Part shown: one piece after another, positions 37,245 to 46,640 of the stretch
Position numbering within the stretch: position 1 is the stretch's first letter
How the letters are laid out: each line of letters starts with the position of its first letter
Origin: Polynucleobacter sp. AP-Jannik-300A-C4
GTDB lineage: Bacteria > Pseudomonadota > Gammaproteobacteria > Burkholderiales > Burkholderiaceae
Assembly: GCF_018688335.1 (NCBI RefSeq)
Contig: NZ_CP061316.1
Location: forward strand, 1,054,001 to 1,118,000
Length of the DNA: 64,000 nucleotides
Reading direction: 5' to 3'
Made by a program: the position numbers and the translations under genes
The notes under the pieces: model-generated
What the model saw: the letters and a program-made list of their open reading frames with translations, nothing else
Told to the model about the DNA's origin: nothing
Databases searched by the model: none

Positions 37245-38282
37245 TTATTCCCAACCTGCGCGTGGAGTGAAGAAAACACCATGCGGAGATTTTCCAACTG
37301 GGATTACAGTGATTAGCTTCATTGAGGGAATATCAATTACTCCCGCTTTTTTAGAGAAGCGGAATGTAACCCACATTGTTTTGCCATCAGGCGTAATTTC
37401 CATATCGTCTGGGCCAGCAGGAAGACCGGTAATATCCCCAGTCTTTTCCAAAGTCTGCATATTGATTAGGCTGATAGTTGAAGCAATACGGTTGCTGACG
37501 AACACATGCTTCTTATCGCCTAATGGACGGAAGTTATGAGCACCCTTCCCTGTGAAGATGCGCTTCACTTCTTTACGGTTTTTCCAGTCGATAACTTGGA
37601 CATTGTCCTCGCCGGTAATACCAACCAATAAATATTGATCGCCAGGCGTCATCCAAACTCCAGCAGGAACTTTACCCGTGGTCATTTTCCAAATGACAGT
37701 CTGCGTATCTAAATCGATTGCAGCCAATTCATTGGAATCTTGCAGAGTAATGAAGGCAATCTTGCTATCCGCAGTGAACGCAACGTGACTCGGCGTCTTT
37801 CCCAGCTTAATTGATTTGGCCAGCTTAAGGTCCGCTCCTTGAGCGTGATACACATCTACTCTATCTAAGCGATTGCCGTTTGCAACAAACCATTTGTGAT
37901 TCGGCGAGTAACCAATTTGGTAGGGGTCAATAATATTCGAGATCTTACCGGTCAACTCTCCGCTAATGGGATTCATGAGCACCACGTCATTGCCGGCAGC
38001 ATTCGCGATCAGGAGCGTCTTTTGGTCCGGAGTCATCATCAGGTGATGAGGCTCTTTTCCAACCGGGACAGTCTTAATTACTTTGCGGCTAGGCATGTCA
38101 ATCAAGCTGACAGTTGCTTCACCAGAATTCAACACCACTGCCAACTTGGGCTCGGCCTTAGGGTCAACAGTCGTTGCGGTTTGGGCAAAAACGCCATTCT
38201 GAATACCAAAGAGGCCGAATATCACCAAGACTGAAATGGTGGCAGATTTGGCTTTATTAATAAATATGTACATAGCCGACAT
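37245..38282 (-). CDS. YncE-like secreted beta-propeller protein (YVTN repeats)
   Basis: About 345 residues from the ATG at 38282; another ATG at 38273 and a TTG at 38291 are alternatives. A signal peptide (SATISVLVIFGLFGIQNGVFA) precedes a seven-bladed-type propeller made of about 40-residue repeats such as LIDMPSRKVIKTVPVGKEPHHLMMTPDQKTLLIAN, shown here only as a description of its blades. Recurrent features are V-P-V-G-K-x-P-H and T-P-D. Such proteins bind DNA or act in periplasmic metal or redox systems. It is the first gene of a five-gene minus-strand run ending with the cinA-like gene. Confidence 0.85.
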   Translation of the reverse strand: MSAMYIFINKAKSATISVLVIFGLFGIQNGVFAQTATTVDPKAEPKLAVVLNSGEATVSLIDMPSRKVIKTVPVGKEPHHLMMTPDQKTLLIANAAGNDVVLMNPISGELTGKISNIIDPYQIGYSPNHKWFVANGNRLDRVDVYHAQGADLKLAKSIKLGKTPSHVAFTADSKIAFITLQDSNELAAIDLDTQTVIWKMTTGKVPAGVWMTPGDQYLLVGITGEDNVQVIDWKNRKEVKRIFTGKGAHNFRPLGDKKHVFVSNRIASTISLINMQTLEKTGDITGLPAGPDDMEITPDGKTMWVTFRFSKKAGVIDIPSMKLITVIPVGKSPHGVFFTPRAGWE

Positions 38283-38333
38283 TGTAAGCAATAGATGCTC
38301 AGTGTGAGCTAGCTCGATAGCGATCGATTTGAC

Positions 38334-41300
38334 TTAACGCAAGCTAGCTAAGACCTTTTCTAGGCGTTTTAGGGACATTGGTGTTGGAGTCTTTAATTCC
38401 TGGGCATAGAGGGCTACCCGTAATTCCTCTAGTTGCCAGCGGAAATCACTCAAAGCCTGATCCCCCGCCATGGCATAGTTAGTAGAACCACGGCTACCTT
38501 GAACCAGTTTTTGCCAAGGTCTGGCAACCGACTCCCAGTCTTTTTGACACTGGGCATCCCGACTGGGGTTGGCGCGCAACTTATCAATACGCATTGCAAT
38601 TGCCTTGAGATATCGAGGGAAATGCACTAGCTGGCTATATGGCGTGTCAGATACAAATTTCGGGAATATTAAACCCTGAACCTGCGCTTGAATGTCTGTG
38701 TAAGCAGCAGCTGAAGCAGCCTTGGCTTGAGCCATCTTCTTTTGAAGATCTGCATGAGCCTGCAAAGCCGCTAAAGCATGTTTTGAAATCTCTTGAGCAA
38801 TTAAGGCCAGTCTAGGCTTACCTGCCTGTAGGCGCTCAGCAAATTGATCCGCATTCACCGGCAATGGATCATTCATGAATGCACGCTCTAAGGCAAGATT
38901 GAGAATTTGCTCAATCAAATCATCCACTGAACCTACGTTGATAAATAGTAGGCCAATCTCACGCATTCCAGGCAACTGCTTCTGCAGTGCCTTAAGCGTG
39001 TCCTTATTTGACAAAGTAAATAGTCTACGAAGGCCTTGCCAATGATATTTCCTAGCTTCTAGTAAATCGTCAAATACCTCAAGATCACATGACTCAGCAC
39101 GATCCACTAAGGCTGGGTAACCGAATAAAGTGCGATTACCTTTTTGAATCTCCAGTGTTTCAGGCAGCTCACCAAAGTCCCAAGTTCGATAACCACTCTG
39201 CTCTACTTTTTTTACTGCTGCAGTAGTTGTGGCTTGGTTTGTTTTAGCACTTGCATTTGGAGTGCTGACTGACACATCAGAAACCAGCTCCTCTTGAACC
39301 GCTTGCTGGGCAATCGCCTGGAATGCAGTTCGAGCCGTTTCACCGTACTCAGCACGCAATCGAGTTAAATTACGCTCCAACTCAAGTTGTCGACCATGTT
39401 CGTCCACCAGACGGAAGTTCATCGAAGAGTGCAAAGGCAGCGATTCAGGTCTGAAGTCTGTACGCTTAATTTCTAAACCACGTTCTTTGCGAATATCCGT
39501 AATGAGGCTATCTAAAAAGTCACCCACACCAAACTGTTTTTCTGCGAGCATGCGGTCTAAGAAAGACTTTGCATATTCCGGCAGCGGAATACAGTGACGA
39601 CGTAACTTCTGGGGAAGTGATTTTAGGAGCAGATGGATTTTTTCCTCACACATACCTGGCACTAGCCATTCGCAACGACGACCATCTACCTGATTTAACA
39701 GAGTCAATGGAATAACTAGAGTGACTCCATCCTTAGGACTGCCAGGCTCAAAGTGATAAGTTAAGCTCAATTCAGTGCCACCAACAAGCATCTTTTTGGG
39801 ATAGCGATCTACCGTAATTCCGGCAGCTTCATGGCGCATTAAATCAGCCTTAGCTAAACGCAAGAGAGTATCAGGCGGCTCGTGATTGTCACCCCCCGCT
39901 CTAGATGCTTTTTTCAGCCAGGCATTCATACCCTCTCTACTGAGGACATCTTTGGGAATGCGTGAATCATAAAAAGCAAACAGGAGGTCATCATCCACCA
40001 AAACATCGGGGCGACGTGAACGATGCTCTAGAGCCTCGATCTCTTTGATTAATCTGCGGTTATGCCAGAAGAATTCAAAACTTCCAGGATATTTCTTTTT
40101 AGCATCAGCCTCGGTCTCTCTCATTAATGCTGGAGTATCCATACGTCCGAACATCTCTTCCTGGACTAAGGCCTGCGTAATAAATATTGAACGTGCATCC
40201 TCAAGATTATGTGGTTCATAGCGAACTCGACGCCCGTGATAAATGGGGAGTCCATACAATGTGCCACGCTCAAAGGCCATGACCTCACCTTGACGACTAT
40301 CCCAAAAAGGCTCACTTAGAGATTTGATGAGGCGATGGGCAGCAACCTTCTCAACCCACTGAGGCTCAATTTTGGCAATTGTGCGGGCATACATACGATT
40401 GGTTTCTTGGAGCTCACCAGCTAATATCCAAGCACCGGCCTTTTTACCAATGGTTGAACCCGGCCAGATAAAGGGGCGAATACCACGAGCGCCAATGTAA
40501 CCACCGGTCTTGCTACCGCGCTCTTGAGATTTTTCATCCTCTTCTTTTTTGGCAACGTAACCTAATAAGCCAGTTAATAAAGACAGATGTACTTGTTCAT
40601 AGGTAGCGGCCGAGGGATTCTCTTTCCAACCCTTTTCACCAAGCATGGTATGCAACTGCCCATGTACATCACGCCATTCTCGTAAACGCCTTGGAGATAA
40701 GAATTTACTGCGGCACAGATTTTCTAATTGGCGATTGCTGTGCTTGTGCTTCAGTGCATCTTGATACCAATCCCACAATTTAACAAAGTTTAGGAACTCA
40801 GATCGCTCATCAGCAAACTGTAGGTGCGCCTGATCAGCAGCAGCGGCCTGATCCATCGGTCGATCACGAGCATCTTGAGTGGCCAAAGCGGAAGCGATGA
40901 TGGTAACTTCACGCAATGCGTTTTGTTCTTTAGCTGCTAAGAGCATACGACCGATACGTGGATCCAAGGGAAGATCTGCTAACTGCTTGCCTATAGGCGT
41001 TAGCTTGAAACTATTGTTAATGTCTTTGTCATCACTCCTAGAACTCTCGTCATAGACGATGGCACCCAACTCATCTAGCAACTGCACACCATCTGCAATA
41101 GCTCGACCTAGAGGCTTATCAATAAATGGGAATTCTTGAATACGGGGCAAGCGCAACGAACTCATACGCAGCAACACTGCCGCCAGTGAACTGCGGAGAA
41201 TTTCTGGATCAGTAAATTTGGGTCGACTTAAATAATCTTGCTCGCTATATAGACGAATACAAATACCGTCAGATACACGACCGCAACGACCTGCCCTTTG

Positions 41301-42416
41301 ATTGGCTGCCGCCTGAGATATTGGCTCAATTTGCAACTGCTCGACTTTATTGCGATAGGAATAGCGCTTCACCCGCGCCAGGCCGCTATCCACTACATAA
41401 CGAATATTGGGAACTGTTAATGAGGTCTCGGCAACGTTGGTAGTAAGGATGATGCGTCGACCATTGCCGGGATTGAACACACGCTCTTGCTCTGCAACTG
41501 ACTGGCGCGCAAACAGACTTAATATCTCCGGATGAAAGCGTTGCTGCAGGACATGATCTTTGCGAAGCGCTTCAGCGCAATCCCGAATCTCTCGCTCTCC
41601 AGGCAAGAAAACTAAAACATCGCCAGCACCTGAGGCGCCCTCTCGCCACACATTAGCAATCGCCTCCGCCACTGCATCTGGAATCTCCTTAGCCTCTTTG
41701 GACTCCCTCTTACCGTCTGGCTTGGCATCCGGCTCTAGGGATTCGTAACGCTGCTCTACAGGGAAAAGTCGTCCACTAACCTCAATCACCGGAGCTGACT
41801 TGCCATTCAAGGAGAAATGATCTGAAAAACGCTTGGCATCGATCGTGGCCGAGGTGATGATCAACTTGAGATCTGGGCGCTTCGGTAGTAGCTGGCGAAG
41901 GTAGCCTAGTAAAAAGTCGATATTGAGCCTGCGCTCATGAGCCTCATCGATGATGAGAGTGTCATAGGCACGAAGTTGGGGGTCCCTCTGAGTCTCGGCA
42001 AGCAAGATTCCATCAGTCATCAACTTGATTGAGGCGCCCTGACTGGTCTTATCGGCAAAACGAACTTGATAGCCAACGTCTTGACCAATTGGGGTGCCAA
42101 GCTCTTGGGCTATACGCTTCGCTGTAGCCGTTGCAGCAATACGTCGAGGCTGTGTATGGCCAATGAGACGCCCGCCGTTGATAGTGCCTCTTCCAAGATC
42201 TAAACAGATCTTGGGTAATTGGGTTGTTTTGCCTGAACCAGTCTCTCCACAGACAATCACTACCTGGTGAGAGCTCAAGGCATCCTTAATGATTTGGCGT
42301 TGGCCTGATACCGGCAGCTCCTCTGGGAAACGAATCTCTATCAGACGGGAGGTGTTGGAAGCAGGCACAGTCGCAGGGCTTGCTTTGGGTTTTTGTTGGT
42401 TTATAGGCTCTTGCAC
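38334..42416 (-). CDS. hrpA: ATP-dependent RNA helicase HrpA
   Basis: A 1360-residue DEAH-box helicase, close to the usual 1300. It has Walker A GETGSGKTTQLPK, DEAH in LIIDEAHERRLN, SATIDAKRFSDHF, the motif V/VI blocks ILTTNVAETSLTVPNIRYVVDSG and QRAGRCGR, the winged-helix/ratchet region, an OB fold, and the long HrpA-specific C-terminal domain. In E. coli it processes fimbrial mRNAs and rescues stalled ribosomes. Translation appears to begin at GTG at 42416; no ATG is near. The first codons overlap the predicted argA promoter on the other strand. Confidence 0.94.
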   Translation of the reverse strand: MQEPINQQKPKASPATVPASNTSRLIEIRFPEELPVSGQRQIIKDALSSHQVVIVCGETGSGKTTQLPKICLDLGRGTINGGRLIGHTQPRRIAATATAKRIAQELGTPIGQDVGYQVRFADKTSQGASIKLMTDGILLAETQRDPQLRAYDTLIIDEAHERRLNIDFLLGYLRQLLPKRPDLKLIITSATIDAKRFSDHFSLNGKSAPVIEVSGRLFPVEQRYESLEPDAKPDGKRESKEAKEIPDAVAEAIANVWREGASGAGDVLVFLPGEREIRDCAEALRKDHVLQQRFHPEILSLFARQSVAEQERVFNPGNGRRIILTTNVAETSLTVPNIRYVVDSGLARVKRYSYRNKVEQLQIEPISQAAANQRAGRCGRVSDGICIRLYSEQDYLSRPKFTDPEILRSSLAAVLLRMSSLRLPRIQEFPFIDKPLGRAIADGVQLLDELGAIVYDESSRSDDKDINNSFKLTPIGKQLADLPLDPRIGRMLLAAKEQNALREVTIIASALATQDARDRPMDQAAAADQAHLQFADERSEFLNFVKLWDWYQDALKHKHSNRQLENLCRSKFLSPRRLREWRDVHGQLHTMLGEKGWKENPSAATYEQVHLSLLTGLLGYVAKKEEDEKSQERGSKTGGYIGARGIRPFIWPGSTIGKKAGAWILAGELQETNRMYARTIAKIEPQWVEKVAAHRLIKSLSEPFWDSRQGEVMAFERGTLYGLPIYHGRRVRYEPHNLEDARSIFITQALVQEEMFGRMDTPALMRETEADAKKKYPGSFEFFWHNRRLIKEIEALEHRSRRPDVLVDDDLLFAFYDSRIPKDVLSREGMNAWLKKASRAGGDNHEPPDTLLRLAKADLMRHEAAGITVDRYPKKMLVGGTELSLTYHFEPGSPKDGVTLVIPLTLLNQVDGRRCEWLVPGMCEEKIHLLLKSLPQKLRRHCIPLPEYAKSFLDRMLAEKQFGVGDFLDSLITDIRKERGLEIKRTDFRPESLPLHSSMNFRLVDEHGRQLELERNLTRLRAEYGETARTAFQAIAQQAVQEELVSDVSVSTPNASAKTNQATTTAAVKKVEQSGYRTWDFGELPETLEIQKGNRTLFGYPALVDRAESCDLEVFDDLLEARKYHWQGLRRLFTLSNKDTLKALQKQLPGMREIGLLFINVGSVDDLIEQILNLALERAFMNDPLPVNADQFAERLQAGKPRLALIAQEISKHALAALQAHADLQKKMAQAKAASAAAYTDIQAQVQGLIFPKFVSDTPYSQLVHFPRYLKAIAMRIDKLRANPSRDAQCQKDWESVARPWQKLVQGSRGSTNYAMAGDQALSDFRWQLEELRVALYAQELKTPTPMSLKRLEKVLASLR

Positions 42417-42424
42417 CCTATAAT
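42396..42424 (+). promoter_or_regulatory. Strong candidate sigma-70 promoter for argA, nearly leaderless
   Basis: TTGGTT at 42396-42401, a 17-base spacer and a perfect TATAAT at 42419-42424. The argA ATG is at 42434, only nine bases after the -10, so the transcript would begin within a few bases of the start codon. There is no ribosome binding site between them. Confidence 0.6.
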
Positions 42425-42433
42425 TTTCTCACT

Positions 42434-43798
42434 ATGCCAACAAATGCACCAAACCCCGGCTCAAACGCCGAAGAATCAAGCTCCAACTTTCCTTTTGTAG
42501 GATGGCTGCGTGATGTTGCGCCCTATATCCATAGCTTCCGCGAGAAGACCTTTGTTATTGCTTTTGCTGGTGAACTTGCCCAAGAAATTGGCCTTGAGAA
42601 TCTGATTGAAGATATCGCTATGTTGCATGCCATGGGTATGCGCATTGTTTTAGTTCACGGCATTCGCCCTCAAATTGAAGAGCAGCTTATGCTCCGCAAT
42701 ATCAAGAGTCAGTTTGGCAAGAGCACAATGCATAGCTATCGCATCACCGATGCCGCAGCCTTGGAATGCGTCAAAGAAGCTGCTGGTGAATTACGCCTCG
42801 ATATTGAAGCGGCATTTAGTCGCGGCTTACCTAATACGCCGATGGCAGGATCACGCATTTCAGTGATCTCAGGAAACTTTATTACCGCCATGCCTGTGGG
42901 CGTGGTTGAAGGTACTGATTACATTCATACCGGACTGGTTCGTAAAGTGGACTCCACTTCAATCAAGCTATCACTTGATAGCAACAAAATTGTTTTGCTA
43001 TCACCGCTGGGTTTCTCGCCAACCGGGCAAGCATTTAATCTTGCCTTTGAAGATGTAGCCGCTTCTACTGCTGCTGCACTCAAAGCAGATAAATTAATAT
43101 TCCTCAGCCCCTACGCTGGTCTTAAAGATGCCGAAGGTGATTACATTACCGAACTCTCGATGCCACAGCTACAAGAATATGTAGCCGAGCATCCTAATCT
43201 TGATTTAGGCATGAAGAGCTTGCTCAATATCTCAGGTAGAGCCATTCGTGCTGGTGTGAGTCGTGTGCACTTCTTACCTTGCAATCGTGATGGCGCACTC
43301 TTGGAAGAACTCTTTACCCACGATGGTATTGGCATGATGTTGGCTTCATCCGATATTGAGAATTTACGCGAAGCGAATCAAGATGACGTTGGTGGCATAT
43401 TGCAGCTTACTAGCCCGCTTGAAGAAGAAGGTATTTTGGCTGCCCGCGGACAAGATGTGATTGAGCGCGACATTCAGCGCTTCTCTGTGATTGAGCATGA
43501 TCGCGTGCTCTTTGGATGTGCCGCCCTCTTCCCCTTCCCCAATGGCGTAGGCGAACTTGCTTGCCTCGCAGTCGATCCTGATGTTCAGGGCTCCGGTGAT
43601 GGAGAGCGCTTACTAAAGCGCGTTGAGATGCGGGCAAAGCGGGAAGGAATTAAAAAATTGTTTGTTTTAACTACCAGAACAGAGCACTGGTTTTTAAAGC
43701 GCGGCTTTAAGCGCGCTTCTGTTGACGATCTTCCAGAAGAAAGAAAGCAAATTTACAACTGGGATCGCAAATCCATGGTTCTAACGAAAGATCTATAA
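42434..43798 (+). CDS. argA: N-acetylglutamate synthase (amino-acid N-acetyltransferase)
   Basis: A 454-residue enzyme with an N-terminal amino-acid-kinase domain (FREKTFVIAFAGELAQE, VLVHGIRPQIEEQL, LLSPLGFSPTGQAFNL) and a C-terminal GNAT domain (GVGELACLAVDPDVQGSGDGERLL). It makes N-acetylglutamate, the first step of arginine synthesis, and the kinase-like domain usually binds arginine as inhibitor. No other in-frame start lies near, and the predicted promoter implies an almost leaderless mRNA. It is divergent from hrpA. Confidence 0.96.
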   Translation: MPTNAPNPGSNAEESSSNFPFVGWLRDVAPYIHSFREKTFVIAFAGELAQEIGLENLIEDIAMLHAMGMRIVLVHGIRPQIEEQLMLRNIKSQFGKSTMHSYRITDAAALECVKEAAGELRLDIEAAFSRGLPNTPMAGSRISVISGNFITAMPVGVVEGTDYIHTGLVRKVDSTSIKLSLDSNKIVLLSPLGFSPTGQAFNLAFEDVAASTAAALKADKLIFLSPYAGLKDAEGDYITELSMPQLQEYVAEHPNLDLGMKSLLNISGRAIRAGVSRVHFLPCNRDGALLEELFTHDGIGMMLASSDIENLREANQDDVGGILQLTSPLEEEGILAARGQDVIERDIQRFSVIEHDRVLFGCAALFPFPNGVGELACLAVDPDVQGSGDGERLLKRVEMRAKREGIKKLFVLTTRTEHWFLKRGFKRASVDDLPEERKQIYNWDRKSMVLTKDL

Positions 43799-43863
43799 GC
43801 TTTTATAGCTTTCCTTGGTATACATTTTTTTATTTAGTACATCGTATTTGAAAGGCATTACAA

Positions 43864-44145
43864 ATGGCACGCATGGTTCAATGCATCAAACTCAACAAAG
43901 AAGCTGAAGGTATGGACTTTGCTCCACTGCCAGGCGAGCTAGGCAAAAAGATTTGGAACCAAGTTTCTAAAGAAGCTTGGGCGGCTTGGTTAAAGCAACA
44001 AACTATGCTGATTAATGAGAATCGCCTCAATATGGCCGATCCTCGTGCTCGTCAATATTTGCTCAAACAAGTTGAAAAATACTTCTTTGAGGGTGGTGCC
44101 GATACAGCTCAGGGCTATGTACCGCCTGCAGATGAGTCTAAATAA
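43864..44145 (+). CDS. yggX: Probable Fe(2+)-trafficking / oxidative damage protection protein (YggX)
   Basis: A 93-residue protein starting [27 protein letters not shown], with the conserved Cys7, [27 protein letters not shown] and a C-terminal [19 protein letters not shown] block, all diagnostic of YggX. The family protects iron-sulfur clusters and DNA from oxidative damage, probably by influencing labile iron. It is separated from argA by 65 bases and convergent with rpiA. Confidence 0.96.
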   Translation: MARMVQCIKLNKEAEGMDFAPLPGELGKKIWNQVSKEAWAAWLKQQTMLINENRLNMADPRARQYLLKQVEKYFFEGGADTAQGYVPPADESK

Positions 44146-44155
44146 TTCATTTAGG

Positions 44156-44866
44156 CTACAAAACTAGGCGGCTTACGCCTGACGCATTGCTCACCAATAA
44201 GATATCGGCTTTCTCTTTGGCAAACAGGCCCACAGTAATCACGCCAGCAATTTGATTGATTTGCGCTTCTAGCGCGAGTGGGTTAGTGATCTTTAAGCCA
44301 GCAATATCTAAAATCCAACCACCGTTATCTGTCACATAAGGCTGGCTAGGCGTCTGTCCCAAGTCGGCACGAGTTTCCTTTGACATTCTGAGCGAGACTG
44401 AACCCCCTAACTTAGCCAACTCCTGACTAACGATAGCTTTGGATAAAGGGATGATCTCGACCGGCAATGCGAAGCTTCCCAAGACTGGGACTTGTTTAGA
44501 TGAATCGCAGATACAAATGAATTGCTTTGCCATCGAGGCAATAATCTTTTCGCGGGTCAAGGCACCGCCACCGCCCTTAATCATGTACCCAGCAGGATCG
44601 ATCTCATCTGCGCCGTCAACATAGGCGGGCAACCGATCTACGTCATTCGGATCTAAGACCTTAAAACCGTGCTTTAACAAGCGCTCAGTTGTAGCATTAG
44701 AACTCGATACCGTTCCTGCAAAATGCCCCTTATGCGGCGCCAAAGCATCAATAAAACAATTAGCGGTGGAGCCAGTCCCAACACCTATGATCTGGCCGGC
44801 AGGCAGCTTTAATACCTCATCCCGCGCCGCTTCACCCACCAATTGCTTTAGTTGATCTTGATTCAT
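44156..44866 (-). CDS. rpiA: Ribose-5-phosphate isomerase A
   Basis: A 236-residue RpiA that interconverts ribose 5-phosphate and ribulose 5-phosphate in the pentose phosphate pathway. Signatures are IGVGTGSTANCFIDAL, SSSNATTERL, YVDGADEIDPAGYMIKGGGGALTREKI with the catalytic Asp/Glu, and CDSSKQVPVLG. An AAGGATAT ribosome site lies upstream. It is divergent from the transaldolase gene of the same pathway, across a 109-base spacer. Confidence 0.97.
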   Translation of the reverse strand: MNQDQLKQLVGEAARDEVLKLPAGQIIGVGTGSTANCFIDALAPHKGHFAGTVSSSNATTERLLKHGFKVLDPNDVDRLPAYVDGADEIDPAGYMIKGGGGALTREKIIASMAKQFICICDSSKQVPVLGSFALPVEIIPLSKAIVSQELAKLGGSVSLRMSKETRADLGQTPSQPYVTDNGGWILDIAGLKITNPLALEAQINQIAGVITVGLFAKEKADILLVSNASGVSRLVL

Positions 44867-44916
44867 GATCTTGCCCGATATCCTTATCTAAACTGGAACA
44901 GCCTTATTTATGCATC

Positions 44917-44928
44917 TATCATATGATA
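44917..44928. repeat. Perfect 12-base palindrome between rpiA and tal
   Basis: TATCATATGATA in the spacer of the two divergent pentose phosphate genes. It might be a shared operator, but an AT-rich palindrome of this length can arise by chance. Confidence 0.35.
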
Positions 44929-44975
44929 TTCAATCTGCTTTACTGTTTAATTAAATAAGAACATTCAAGATCCTC

Positions 44976-45944
44976 ATGACCTCCTCCCTTACCGCGCTGA
45001 GCCAACTAAAGCAACTGACTACAGTCGTAGCCGATACCGGCGACTTTGAGCGCATGCAGGAATACCAGCCCCAAGATGCAACAACCAATCCATCCCTGAT
45101 ACTCAAGGCGGCACAGCAAGCCAACTATCAGGCCTTGGTAAACCAAGTAAAATCAGCCCACCCCAGTATGAAACCAGTCGATTTAGTCGACCACATCCTA
45201 GTGGCTTTTGGCCTTGAAATTTTAAAGATTGTTCCAGGACGGGTTTCAACTGAAGTAGATGCCCGCCTCTCTTTTGATACTCAGGCAACCATTAACAAAG
45301 CGCAGCATCTTATCGCACTGTATGAATCTCACGGGATCGATCGTCAGCGTGTCTTAATCAAACTAGCAGGTACTTGGGAAGGCATTCAGGCGGCTAAAGC
45401 TTTGGAGGCTGAGGGCATTCACTGCAATATGACGCTGCTTTTTTCTTTGGTGCAAGCTGCCGCCTGTGGTGTAGTGAATGCTAAATTGATTTCACCATTT
45501 GTAGGGCGTATTACCGATTGGTACAAAGCCAAACTGGGTAGCAGCTGGAGTGATGTCAATAATGGCGGTGCGAATGATCCTGGCGTCACCTCGGTCAAGC
45601 GTATCTTCCACTATTACAAACATTTCGGCATTACCACTGAAATCATGGGGGCCAGCTTTCGCAACACCAGCCAAATCCTAGAGCTAGCAGGATGCGACTT
45701 GCTCACTATCAGTCCAGAACTTTTGAGTGATCTTCAGGACAGCACGACAGCGGTTGAGAAGAAGCTCAATTCCAGCAATGCAGCAAGCGCTCTAGCTAGC
45801 GAAAATATCTCAGCTCTCAAGTTAGATGAATCTCACTTTAGATTGCAGTTAAATAATGATGCTATGGCCACAGAAAAGCTTGCAGAAGGCATACGCAATT
45901 TCTGTATCGATACAGAAAAACTAGAAATTCTTTTAAGTAATTAA
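44976..45944 (+). CDS. tal: Transaldolase
   Basis: A 322-residue class I transaldolase. It has [10 protein letters not shown] near the N-terminus, the Schiff-base Lys in [42 protein letters not shown], and [19 protein letters not shown]. It transfers dihydroxyacetone units between sugar phosphates. It stands divergent from rpiA and is followed by trxC after about 30 bases. Confidence 0.97.
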   Translation: MTSSLTALSQLKQLTTVVADTGDFERMQEYQPQDATTNPSLILKAAQQANYQALVNQVKSAHPSMKPVDLVDHILVAFGLEILKIVPGRVSTEVDARLSFDTQATINKAQHLIALYESHGIDRQRVLIKLAGTWEGIQAAKALEAEGIHCNMTLLFSLVQAAACGVVNAKLISPFVGRITDWYKAKLGSSWSDVNNGGANDPGVTSVKRIFHYYKHFGITTEIMGASFRNTSQILELAGCDLLTISPELLSDLQDSTTAVEKKLNSSNAASALASENISALKLDESHFRLQLNNDAMATEKLAEGIRNFCIDTEKLEILLSN

Positions 45945-45974
45945 GTCACTAGACTAAACTTTTGAGGAGTAATC

Positions 45975-46397
45975 ATGATTATCCATTGCCCACATTGCAA
46001 TAAAGCAAATCGCGTCCCTGCTGAAAAACTCAATCAGACACCTGTTTGTGGAGCCTGCAAACAGGAGCTTCTTTCACTCCCCATCAATGCCACTGCATCA
46101 AACTTTAGCGAACTGGTGACTCAATCAACAATGCCGGTAATAGTCGACTTTTGGGCACCATGGTGCGGGCCATGCAAGATGTTTGGTCCTACCTTTCAGG
46201 CAAGCGCTATTACTCACGCAAATCAGGTCTTGTTTGTCAAAGTCAATACCGAGGCAGAAAAAATGCTCGGTTCGCAATGGAATATCCTCTCAATACCAAC
46301 GCTAGCGGGATTTAGAAACGGCAAAGAAGTACATCGCATTAGTGGCGCACTACCGCCAGCTCAATTAGAGCAATTCATTCAGCAGCTAATTGCCTAA
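45975..46397 (+). CDS. trxC: Thioredoxin 2 (zinc-containing thioredoxin)
   Basis: A 140-residue thioredoxin with an N-terminal zinc ribbon (CPHC at 5-8 and CGAC near 29-32), then a thioredoxin domain with active site WCGPC in DFWAPWCGPCKMFGP and the cis-proline SIPTLAGFRNG. It is the redox- and zinc-responsive thioredoxin, often induced by oxidative stress. A GAGGAG ribosome site precedes the ATG. It probably shares the tal transcript or has its own start in the 30-base gap. Confidence 0.96.
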   Translation: MIIHCPHCNKANRVPAEKLNQTPVCGACKQELLSLPINATASNFSELVTQSTMPVIVDFWAPWCGPCKMFGPTFQASAITHANQVLFVKVNTEAEKMLGSQWNILSIPTLAGFRNGKEVHRISGALPPAQLEQFIQQLIA

Positions 46398-46420
46398 TGT
46401 TTTGCTAATCAACTACCAAA

Positions 46421-46606
46421 TTACTTCTTAGCGGTACTGATACCCAAAATACTATAGGCAGGGCAATTTCCCATCATCCCAGTCAGCAAAGGGATAATGC
46501 CGATCCACGCCCAGGGGCCAGTAATTCCAAAACCTGCAAGCCCCATCAGGGTGACGCCAACAGTCATTCGTAGAACGCGGTCAGTATGTCCAATATTGCA
46601 TTTCAT
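46421..46606 (-). CDS. Small DUF2892 inner-membrane protein (YgaP-like)
   Basis: A 61-residue protein MKCNIGHTDRVLRMTVG with two hydrophobic stretches (about residues 12-27 and 30-48) and the GNCPAYSILGI ending with a conserved cysteine. This matches DUF2892, the membrane part of YgaP-type proteins that occur near rhodanese or sulfur-handling genes. No rhodanese is adjacent here; the neighbours are trxC and rlmB. Function unknown. Confidence 0.85.
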   Translation of the reverse strand: MKCNIGHTDRVLRMTVGVTLMGLAGFGITGPWAWIGIIPLLTGMMGNCPAYSILGISTAKK

Positions 46607-46640
46607 AGAAGCCCCTTGAGCAAATTGATGGATTTACTAC

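Noticed and set aside
43793-43812. CTATAA/TTATAG hairpin after argA as a terminator
   Set aside because: Only six AT-rich base pairs and no proper T-run.
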